DNA from: Bacteroidota bacterium
Lineage (GTDB): Bacteria; Bacteroidota; Bacteroidia; Chitinophagales; Chitinophagaceae
NCBI GenBank assembly: GCA_023440945.1
Contig: JAEZRL010000479.1
Location: forward strand, 1-5,167
Length of the DNA: 5,167 nucleotides
Direction: 5' to 3'
Part shown: positions 1-5,051 of the stretch, piece after piece
Layout of the letters: each line of letters starts with the position of its first letter
Numbering within the stretch: position 1 is the stretch's first letter
Notes under the pieces: generated by a model
The model's input: only the letters and a program-made list of their open reading frames with translations
Told to the model about the DNA's origin: nothing
Databases searched by the model: none
Made by a program: the position numbers and the translations under genes

Positions 1-55
1 GCCGCATACCCTGCACTTTTCTGAAATCTTTTAATACTTCTGCCAGTTTCTTCAC
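1..55 (-). CDS. Possible 5' end of a truncated minus-strand gene, unrecognised
   Basis: Reading leftward from a GTG at 55-53, 18 codons stay open to the window edge and give VKKLAEVLKDFRKVQGMR, an amphipathic, Lys/Leu-rich start that looks protein-like. The frame is also open upstream, back to a TAA at about 139-137, but that part overlaps the 62-108 repeat and contains no ATG, so the GTG is the best start visible. No Shine-Dalgarno sequence is present, as expected for Bacteroidota. The fragment is too short to name. It could equally be a chance open stretch or the middle of a longer degraded gene. Confidence 0.25.
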   Translation of the reverse strand, partial: MKKLAEVLKDFRKVQGMR

Positions 56-61
56 TTTCGT

Positions 62-108
62 AAAAGTCGCGACGTTGAATATACGAGACCTTGCGGCTAG
101 AGCAAGAG
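62..108 (+). repeat. Interspersed repeat 2, copy 1 (GACGTTGA element)
   Basis: This stretch matches 679-725 in the same orientation at 35 of 47 positions without gaps. The shared core is AAAAG, four variable bases, GACGTTGA, then ATA, GAG, CC, TGCGGC and GCAA blocks. It lies just upstream of the possible left-edge gene. It is independent of the hairpin element: here it has the same orientation as copy A, while its partner has the opposite orientation to copy B. Function is unknown. Confidence 0.6.
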
Positions 109-143
109 AGCTACTAAAAATGAAAAGACTAACCGCTTATTAA

Positions 144-169
144 TTATAACTCATAGCTTATAACTCATA
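144..169 (+). repeat. Short tandem direct repeat, 12 bp with 14-bp period
   Basis: TTATAACTCATA occurs perfectly at 144-155 and again at 158-169. It overlaps the left end of repeat copy A, whose counterpart near 5050 has a related but diverged TATAACTTGTAACTT. This is probably a local duplication at the edge of the element, with no assigned role. Confidence 0.6.
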
Positions 170-340
170 ACTTCTCACCTACATCTTGCAATTCATTGCC
201 TTTTACTTTCTTTATTTCGTACTCTTTTTGTGTCTTAGTTGGTCTCAATGAATGCTTTGCATTTGGCTTGATCCAAAGAAAGTAACAAAGAAAGATCAAG
301 AAAAAACGATGTACAGCCCGTTTTTTCATTCGCCTTGATT
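161..340 (+). repeat. Two-hairpin interspersed element, copy A
   Basis: Positions 161-213 match 5052-5104 at 43 of 53 bases, and 8 of the 10 differences are transitions. Hairpin I has outer arms 203-213 and 275-285 (TTACTTTCTTT / AAAGAAAGTAA), and next to the loop TTTGG / CCAAA (262-266, 273-277) around CTTGAT. About 51 extra bases split the 5' arm compared with copy C. A 9-nt linker (286-294) leads to ATCAAG (295-300), then hairpin II: GAAAAAACG (300-308), loop ATGTACAGCC, CGTTTTTTC (319-327). After 6 nt comes another CTTGAT (334-339), also found in copy B. This looks like a REP-like intergenic palindromic repeat. Whether it works as DNA or RNA cannot be told. Confidence 0.8.
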
Positions 341-558
341 TGGCTGTAATGCTACTGTGGCTTCAACTTTGGGACCTTGATGAATTATTCCAAATTGTCG
401 ACATTTTGTCGCTGCTTTGAACTTTACCGTATCCTGTAACGGAAATTAGCAGAAGATGTCTCATTAACACCTGGGTTGACATTAAGCTATTGTGCCATCA
501 GTAATACTGTTTGAAAGATCAGGGCTTTAAAGCCGAAAAATCAGCACTACCGAAGTTT
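341..558. other. Spacer between inverted repeat copies A and B, no gene seen
   Basis: This 218-bp stretch separates copies A and B, whose hairpin II ends face each other. I see no convincing reading frame and no RNA gene. Two small items stand out: a perfect 12-bp palindrome GGCTTTAAAGCC at 523-534, and another CTTGAT at 376-381, the same hexamer used in the flanking hairpin loops. Together, A, spacer and B resemble a mosaic of paired REP-like units. No transposase is present. Confidence 0.5.
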
Positions 559-559
559 A

Positions 560-639
560 ATCAAGGCTTATGCACGGATGTGCTGAATATCATCCGTGCT
601 TGATCTTTTTGTTACTTTTTCCATCAAGGGAAAAAGTAA
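560..639 (-). repeat. Two-hairpin interspersed element, copy B (inverted)
   Basis: Read on the minus strand, this has the same layout as copies A and C. Hairpin I arms are TTACTTTTTCC and GGAAAAAGTAA (639-629 and 622-612) with loop CTTGAT (628-623). A 7-nt linker CAAAAAG is followed by ATCAAG (604-599). Hairpin II is GCACGGATG (599-591), loop ATATTCAGCA (590-581), CATCCGTGC (580-572). Then come 6 nt and CTTGAT (565-560). Arm sequences differ from A and C but remain perfectly paired. Homology to A and C does not extend upstream of hairpin I, so the hairpin pair plus trailing CTTGAT is probably the core unit. Confidence 0.8.
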
Positions 640-678
640 AGAAAAACAAAGTGTCATAAATAAGCACTCGTCAAAGAA

Positions 679-725
679 AAAAGCAACGACGTTGAGGATA
701 TGAGGCCCTGCGGCCTGCGCAAAAG
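679..725 (+). repeat. Interspersed repeat 2, copy 2 (GACGTTGA element)
   Basis: This is the partner of 62-108, with 35 of 47 positions identical. It contains GGCC-CTGC-GGCC (704-715), a short possible stem that copy 1 does not keep, so a conserved structure is not supported. It lies between repeat copy B and the terminator of the kai operon. Confidence 0.6.
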
Positions 726-757
726 AAAAAAAAAGACACTGCATCTGTATCTTTTTT
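726..757 (-). terminator. Rho-independent terminator of the kai operon
   Basis: On the minus strand, 12 nt past the kinase stop codon, AAAAAAGATAC (757-747), a 7-nt loop and GTGTCTTTTTT (739-729) form an 11-bp stem with one G-U pair. The T run continues to 726, giving nine T's in total. The A run ahead of the stem also makes it a candidate terminator on the plus strand, but no plus-strand gene is seen. Most of the stem is A-T, with only three C/G-containing positions plus the wobble, so it is weaker than a GC-rich terminator. Confidence 0.7.
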
Positions 758-769
758 AAAAATCATCTA

Positions 770-2446
770 TCAATTATCCGGTTCAACATACACTGGTAAG
801 GAAAAGGAAAACGTAGAACCGGTGTTTAATTTACTTTCTACCTGCATATAGCCCCCGTGTGCTTTAATAATTTCAGCAGAAATGTATAACCCCATACCCA
901 GGCCGCTTGTTAAAAACTTTTTATCTTCAACCCTGTAAAACCTTTCAAAAACTTTGTCTTTATCTTCCAGTGATAAGCCAAGGCCAAAATCCGTAACCGA
1001 TACCGTTATATGACCTTCCGTTTCGGTTGTACTTACAATAATTTCTTTGTTGGCGGATGAATATTTTACAGCATTATTTAGAAGGTTCATCATCACCTGC
1101 TCAAGGCGCTCAAAGTTACCTTTAATCAACACTTTTTTTACCTGTCTCTTTACTATAGTGAAAGAGGGGTACATCTGCGAGGCATTTTCTACGCATTCAT
1201 TTACTAACTCTTCGATGTTTATTATTGTTTTATCAAACTCTAACTTACCTGCCTGTATTTTACTTACATCCAAAAGATCAGCAATCAGGTGATCCAGCTT
1301 CTTTACGGAACGTTCGGCCTTTATAAGAAAAGAATGAAGGAGGTGGGGAATTTCGTTTTTATGCGATTCAACGAGTTGCATATATCCCTTCAAACTTGTT
1401 AAAGGAGTTTTCAGTTCATGACTTGCTATACTGATAAACTCATCTTTTTTCTGCATGGCTCTTTTCTGATCTTCAATATCCGTCAGCGTACCGATCCATA
1501 TTGTAATATTCCCCTGGCTGTCTTTAAAAGGAAGGGCTTGAGCAAGATGCCAACGGTAAAGGTTATCATCACCTCTTTTAATTCGTACTTCTGTTTCAAA
1601 CCGTACACCTGTTTTAACGCAGGTAGTCCATTCATCCAGAACCCTGGCTTGCCCCTCCGGATGTATAAGGTATTGCCATCCCACAACCTTTGTTTCCTCA
1701 AATGTTAACCCGGTGTAATTATACCACCGCCGGTTGCAGTAGCTTATAGTGCCGTTTGGTTCAGACGTCCATACGATAACAGGTATATTGTCTGCAAGGA
1801 AAGAGAAATATTCCCTGCTTATCAAAAGGTCTTTTGTTCTTTCTTTTACCTTGTCTTCTAATTCATTATTCAGTCTTGTTGCTGTCAGCTGCGCTTCTTT
1901 AAGCGCTTTATTCTGCTTTTTTAACTGCTTTTCAGTTTCTTTCTGTGAACTGAGATCTGTAAGTATTACACTTAATGCAGAGCCTTCATCCAGCTCAAGT
2001 GTTGTTACAGACAATAGATAGGGAACAGGTTTATTTTTCTCATCATAAAAATAAATTTCTCCTTTGCTTTCCGTTTGCAATCCTTTTTCAATGAGTGCAT
2101 TATAGTCTGCTTTACAGGCTTCGGGAATAAAAGTATTAAAAGGCAATCCTGTTACTTTTGTGAGGGGCCTATTTACAATAGAAGCGAAACGACTATTTGC
2201 ATACACGATCATCTCGTTCTTATTAAGGGTAACAGCACCCTCATTCATCTTTTCGATAAATACACGGTACGTCTGGTCTGCAGTTTTTAGCGTATATAAT
2301 TGATGCCCGTGTGGCTCCTGAACAATAAGCGCATCAATTTGTCCTGTACGAATCGCATAAATTGTTTCATTTGCTTCATCCAGTTGTCTTTGCAGGGTAT
2401 GTACTTCTTCTATAAGTTCTTCATATGTTTTCGCTTGTTGTTTCAT
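770..2446 (-). CDS. Cytosolic PAS-PAS sensor histidine kinase, last gene of the kai operon
   Basis: This 558-aa kinase probably autophosphorylates on His and passes phosphate to a response regulator encoded elsewhere. Residues 7-42 form a coiled coil of the type that precedes PAS domains in such kinases. PAS1 spans about 58-165, a second coiled coil 168-210, and PAS2 with its PAC part about 211-326. The dimerisation helix carries SHELKTPL with phospho-acceptor H343. The ATPase domain has the N box NLLNNAVKYS (454-463), DFGLG (486-490), the F box near 499-508 and GLGMGL (515-520). All key residues are present. No membrane segment or signal peptide is visible, so it should sense an internal cue. 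Unlike cyanobacterial SasA it has no KaiB-like N-terminal domain. The ATG at 2446, 10 nt after the kaiB2 stop, is chosen. A longer frame from 2506 would only translate the end of kaiB2 out of frame. Operon position suggests a clock output or input kinase; the partner regulator is not in the window. Confidence 0.93.
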   Translation of the reverse strand: MKQQAKTYEELIEEVHTLQRQLDEANETIYAIRTGQIDALIVQEPHGHQLYTLKTADQTYRVFIEKMNEGAVTLNKNEMIVYANSRFASIVNRPLTKVTGLPFNTFIPEACKADYNALIEKGLQTESKGEIYFYDEKNKPVPYLLSVTTLELDEGSALSVILTDLSSQKETEKQLKKQNKALKEAQLTATRLNNELEDKVKERTKDLLISREYFSFLADNIPVIVWTSEPNGTISYCNRRWYNYTGLTFEETKVVGWQYLIHPEGQARVLDEWTTCVKTGVRFETEVRIKRGDDNLYRWHLAQALPFKDSQGNITIWIGTLTDIEDQKRAMQKKDEFISIASHELKTPLTSLKGYMQLVESHKNEIPHLLHSFLIKAERSVKKLDHLIADLLDVSKIQAGKLEFDKTIINIEELVNECVENASQMYPSFTIVKRQVKKVLIKGNFERLEQVMMNLLNNAVKYSSANKEIIVSTTETEGHITVSVTDFGLGLSLEDKDKVFERFYRVEDKKFLTSGLGMGLYISAEIIKAHGGYMQVESKLNTGSTFSFSLPVYVEPDN

Positions 2447-2456
2447 CGGGCCGTAT

Positions 2457-2768
2457 TTACAATCCAAGTTCTTTGAGTACCTTATCCGTATCAGACATAT
2501 CACCAACCAATCTCCTCTCGGGTAAGGGGAGCTTTTTTATCAGTAAGGGCAGAGCGATCAATTGTTCCGTTTTTGCTAATGCAGGTTGCTGGTGAATATC
2601 AATTATTTCTAATTCATATTTTCCGTTAAGATGTGTTTCACAAATATGTTTTATATTAGTGATCGCACGTACGGAATTAGGTGCCACCCCAGTAACAAAC
2701 AACTTGAGAACATATATGGATATTTCCTTTTCCTCATAATCATTCTGGCTTTCATTGTAATTCCTCAT
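2457..2768 (-). CDS. kaiB: KaiB-family protein, divergent second copy
   Basis: This is a 103-aa thioredoxin-like KaiB homologue. The family signature runs from YVLKLFVTG (19-27), through CETHLNGKY (43-51) and EIIDI (54-58), to RRLVGDMSDTDKVL (85-98). By hand it is 38 of 82 identical to the neighbouring kaiB. KaiB normally binds the KaiC CI ring after changing fold and promotes dephosphorylation. Differences are visible here: the usual PTL is PLL (74-76), and the C-terminal GLD of cyanobacterial KaiB, tied to fold switching, is replaced by an ELGL ending. The N-terminus has an extra acidic stretch of about 17 residues. The ATG follows the kaiB1 stop by one base, so translation is probably coupled. 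It may be a regulatory KaiB variant, or the partner of the kinase gene directly downstream. The family call is firm; the specific role is inferred. Confidence 0.93.
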   Translation of the reverse strand: MRNYNESQNDYEEKEISIYVLKLFVTGVAPNSVRAITNIKHICETHLNGKYELEIIDIHQQPALAKTEQLIALPLLIKKLPLPERRLVGDMSDTDKVLKELGL

Positions 2769-2769
2769 G

Positions 2770-3060
2770 CTATTGTTTTGTGGGACGGATATTTAAACCT
2801 ACAAGTACTTTCTCCTCATTCGAAAGATCTCCAATAATCTTCCTGATAGGCTCCGGAACTTTTCTTACAAGCGTTGGAACCGCAAAAATCTGGTCTCCTT
2901 CTGCTAGTTGTGGCCGTACAAGCAGGTCTATTACTTCAATCTTGTACTTTCCCTTTAAATGTGTTTCGCAATATCTTTTAAGATTATTAAGTGCGGTAGT
3001 TGACTTTGGTGTTTGCCCTGCTACATATAACCTTAATTCCCATGTTTCCGCCAATTCCAT
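2770..3060 (-). CDS. kaiB: KaiB clock protein
   Basis: This 96-aa protein covers the full KaiB fold and lacks the acidic C-terminal tail of cyanobacterial KaiB. Recognisable segments are LRLYVAGQTPKS (9-20), EVIDLLVRPQLAE (42-54), the cis-proline-type PTL (62-64) and RKIIGDLSNEEKVLVGLN (73-90). It keeps the canonical PTL and most of the GLD motif, which reads GLN (88-90). It is thus the more typical of the two KaiBs and the likely direct KaiC partner, expected to bind the CI ring in its switched fold. The start ATG is 3 nt after the kaiC stop. There is no Shine-Dalgarno sequence, only A/T-rich bases (AATAAATT before the ATG), as usual in Bacteroidota. Dosage is probably tied to kaiC through this close coupling. 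Confidence 0.95.
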   Translation of the reverse strand: MELAETWELRLYVAGQTPKSTTALNNLKRYCETHLKGKYKIEVIDLLVRPQLAEGDQIFAVPTLVRKVPEPIRKIIGDLSNEEKVLVGLNIRPTKQ

Positions 3061-3063
3061 AAT

Positions 3064-4782
3064 TTATTCGATGTTGTTTTTAGTATCATCCTGGTTACCA
3101 CTTCTTATTCTCGTCATTTCTTCCCTGTTGTTCCGCGCAATCTGCTTTTTAAGCTCATCTTCTTTATAGATAGTGTTCAGCTCTTCTTCTGTTGATTCAA
3201 ATTCTGTTTGCAACCTGGCTATTTCAGACTCCAATACTTTCCGCCTTCTCAATATCTCCCGGTCTTTCACATTCAGCCGGTAATCCCGCAACAATTCTCC
3301 TGTTTGTTCTTTTAATTGCTCTGCTTCTCTTGCAGAACCAATCAGTATGCCATTTTCGCTTAAAAAAACGTCAACAAGGTCTAAGCCGTTATCTGTAATA
3401 ACAAATTCCCTTATTTGATTACTGTGTTTCATGCCCCGCGATTTCATAATATACATCCCTTTGTTTCTTTCGCCCCCCAATTCCACATCCCGCACCAGCA
3501 ACCAGGCATCTACCAGGGAGGATACACCTTCATCCGTTTGATCGTTCATCACGTTGTTCAGCGTTAAGGCAGTAAACATCACCGTAATAAGTTCGGTCTG
3601 TAAAAAATCAATCAGTCTTATCAATATGGTTTTTACCTGGCTTACACTGCCCACCGTTGTTAAATTGGTAATAGGGTCAAGTATTACAACCTCGGGTTTA
3701 TGTTCCTTTATCAGCTTATATATTTGTACAAGGTGCATTTCAAGACCATAGAGCGTAGGTCGTGAAGAATGAAAGTGTAATAAACCATTTTTTACATGTT
3801 CTTCCAGGTTAACTCCTATCGAGGCCGCATTGCGTATAATGTGTTTGGGAGACTCTTCAAAAGCGCAGTAAAGGCAACTTTGATTACGGCGGCAGGCGGC
3901 ATCCGCAAAGCTTATAGCTATGCTCGTTTTACCTGTACCTGCAGTGCCCGAAACCAGGATACTGCTGCCTTTATAAAAACCTCCTCCCAGCATCTTATCC
4001 AATGCCGGTATGCCTGAAGAAATCCTTTCCGAAGAAACTTCTTTATCTAATTGAAGAGAGGTGACCGGCAAAACAGATAAACCATCCTCATCTATCAGGA
4101 AAGGGTATTCATTGGTGCCGTGTGCAGATCCGCGGTATTTTATGATCCTGAGCCTGCGGGTAGATATCTGGTTTTCTACCCGGTGATCCAGGAGTATTAC
4201 GCAATCGCTAACATACTCTTCGAGGCCGTGACGTGTAAGCGTGCCGTTACCTTTTTCACCCGTAATAACGGCGGTTACACCTTTGTCTTTCAGCCATTGA
4301 AAAAGCCTTCGCAATTCCGCTCTTAAAATCGCCTGGTTTGTTAACCCGCCAAAAAGATTTTCAATGGTATCAAGTACTACCCGTTTTGCACCTATACTGT
4401 CAATAGCATAATTGAGCCGTATAAAAAGACCACTGAGATCGTATTCCCCCGTTTCCTCTATCTCACTTTTATCAATGTGAACATAATCCAGCCTTAGTTT
4501 CTTTTCTTCCTGCAGCTTATGAAGGTCAAAACCCAATGACGCAACATTTGTACTCAGCTCTTCCGCTTTTTCTTCAAAAGCCATAAATACCCCCGGCTCA
4601 TTAAATTTTGTTGCTCCGTTTACGATGAACTCCATTGCAAACAGCGTCTTTCCTGATCCCGCACTGCCACATACCAAGGTAGGCCTTCCGGCAGGAAGCC
4701 CTCCGCCTGTTATTTCATCTAAACCTGTGATACCCGTAGGTGCTTTAGCCAACCCTTTTGTTTTGATATTACCTGATTCCAC
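3064..4782 (-). CDS. kaiC: KaiC-type double-domain ATPase and autokinase, KaiA-independent type
   Basis: This 572-aa protein is the ATP-driven core of a Kai timer, expected to form hexamers that slowly hydrolyse ATP and autophosphorylate. CI has Walker A GSAGSGKT (39-46), the glutamate pair E70-E71 and Walker B ending at D138. CII has Walker A GTAGTGKT (279-286), E309-E310 and D369. The phosphosite region reads DQTDEGVSSLVD, giving S421-S422 where Synechococcus KaiC has S431-T432, with T416 matching T426. From about 480 to 565 the tail is a charged coiled coil far longer than the KaiA-binding tail of cyanobacterial KaiC (519 aa). From memory, Ser-Ser sites and a coiled-coil tail that joins two hexamers are features of Rhodobacter sphaeroides KaiC, which runs as an hourglass timer without KaiA. 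The start is GTG (4782-4780): an in-frame TAA lies five codons upstream and no ATG precedes the first conserved segment. Confidence 0.96.
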   Translation of the reverse strand: MESGNIKTKGLAKAPTGITGLDEITGGGLPAGRPTLVCGSAGSGKTLFAMEFIVNGATKFNEPGVFMAFEEKAEELSTNVASLGFDLHKLQEEKKLRLDYVHIDKSEIEETGEYDLSGLFIRLNYAIDSIGAKRVVLDTIENLFGGLTNQAILRAELRRLFQWLKDKGVTAVITGEKGNGTLTRHGLEEYVSDCVILLDHRVENQISTRRLRIIKYRGSAHGTNEYPFLIDEDGLSVLPVTSLQLDKEVSSERISSGIPALDKMLGGGFYKGSSILVSGTAGTGKTSIAISFADAACRRNQSCLYCAFEESPKHIIRNAASIGVNLEEHVKNGLLHFHSSRPTLYGLEMHLVQIYKLIKEHKPEVVILDPITNLTTVGSVSQVKTILIRLIDFLQTELITVMFTALTLNNVMNDQTDEGVSSLVDAWLLVRDVELGGERNKGMYIMKSRGMKHSNQIREFVITDNGLDLVDVFLSENGILIGSAREAEQLKEQTGELLRDYRLNVKDREILRRRKVLESEIARLQTEFESTEEELNTIYKEDELKKQIARNNREEMTRIRSGNQDDTKNNIE

Positions 4783-4923
4783 GTGTGTAAATATTTAAGG
4801 ATAAGGTATAAATGTAAAAGTTATTTTATTATAGAATAATATGCCGAATTTCTTTTTTATGGATTTTTTGTTTCGTTAAACTGTTTATATATTCAACAAA
4901 CGTTCTGTTATCCTGAACGCGTT

Positions 4924-4969
4924 TTTGCAATGGTATCTGCACATGGCAACTATTGCAAACTTTGTGCAG
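4924..4969. repeat. Interlocked inverted repeats upstream of kaiC
   Basis: TTTGCAAT (4924-4931) pairs perfectly with ATTGCAAA (4952-4959), extendable on the plus strand to 11 bp with one G-U. Within its loop, CTGCACA (4937-4943) is perfectly complementary to TGTGCAG (4963-4969) downstream. The two pairings interlock in the order of an H-type pseudoknot. As DNA, the outer repeat could instead be an operator, since its arms cover both candidate promoter boxes. Confidence 0.5.
4928..4959 (-). promoter_or_regulatory. Candidate Bacteroidota-type promoter for the kai operon
   Basis: On the minus strand, TTTG (4959-4956), 20 bases, then TACCATTG (4935-4928) resembles the Bacteroidota consensus TTTG / TAnnTTTG with one mismatch and accepted spacing. 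Transcription would start near 4921. The boxes fall inside the arms of an inverted repeat, which may mean regulation or may have produced the match by chance. Confidence 0.35.
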
Positions 4970-5051
4970 TAATAATGCCGAATTTGTGAAGTTAGCCACG
5001 CATATATCATTGGGATTTACTGCAGTTAGCCGAATGAGTGACTGTTGAGTA

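Larger units (their letters stand above)
770..4782 (-). other. Predicted kaiC-kaiB-kaiB-kinase operon
   Basis: Four same-strand genes are separated by 3, 1 and 10 nt and end at a single terminator (726-757), so one transcript is likely. The order puts the timer core first, its fold-switching partner or partners next, and the signalling kinase last. No KaiA, no SasA with a KaiB-like sensor domain and no response regulator is encoded within the window. Confidence 0.85.
4841..4985 (+). repeat. Direct repeat pair ATGCCGAATTT in the kaiC upstream region
   Basis: ATGCCGAATTT occurs at 4841-4851 and 4975-4985, each preceded by an AATA-type A/T run. A shorter GCCGAAT recurs near 5029-5035. The two copies lie on either side of the candidate promoter. 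They could be protein-binding sites, but an 11-bp match in AT-rich DNA is only moderate evidence. Confidence 0.4.
4783..5051. other. kaiC upstream region, no gene seen
   Basis: This AT-rich 269-bp stretch has no convincing frame on either strand and no recognisable tRNA or riboswitch. It holds a candidate promoter with an inverted repeat (4924-4969), a direct repeat of ATGCCGAATTT, a second direct repeat AGTTAGCC (4990-4997 and 5024-5031), and a small inverted repeat CGTTC/GAACG (4901-4905 and 4915-4919). If the candidate promoter is right, the operon leader is about 135-140 nt long. Confidence 0.6.

Noticed and set aside
161..639. A-spacer-B as a complete insertion sequence or a CRISPR array
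   Set aside because: There is no transposase frame and no target-site duplication that I could find, and the repeats are inverted, diverged and unevenly spaced rather than direct and regular.
704..715. GGCC-CTGC-GGCC as a conserved hairpin of repeat 2
   Set aside because: The matching bases at 87-98 in copy 1 do not pair, so the sequence gives no support for a kept structure.
1047..2290. Several plus-strand open frames of 71-96 codons across the kinase gene
   Set aside because: All are antisense to well-conserved PAS and kinase domains, with low-complexity Phe/Ser/Cys composition and no family features.
2447..2506. Upstream extension of the kinase to an ATG at 2506
   Set aside because: The extra 20 residues are the kaiB2 end read in another frame and resemble no PAS-kinase N-terminus. 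The ATG at 2446 gives the usual coiled-coil start and a normal 10-nt gap.
2780..3169. 129-codon plus-strand open frame over kaiB1 and the kaiC end
   Set aside because: It lies antisense to two clearly conserved genes, is Ser/Leu-rich as expected for a shadow frame, and matches no family I recognise.
3192..4326. Plus-strand open frames of 65-73 codons across kaiC
   Set aside because: They run opposite the conserved CI and CII ATPase domains and look like shadow frames.
4809..4816. TACATTTA on the minus strand as a -7 box close to kaiC
   Set aside because: It lacks the final G of TAnnTTTG and has no TTTG or TTG at the right distance upstream. The site at 4928-4959 fits better.
4898..4926. CGTTC/GAACG hairpin followed by TTTTT as a plus-strand terminator
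   Set aside because: The stem is only 5 bp with a 9-nt loop, two bases separate it from the T run, and no plus-strand gene ends nearby.
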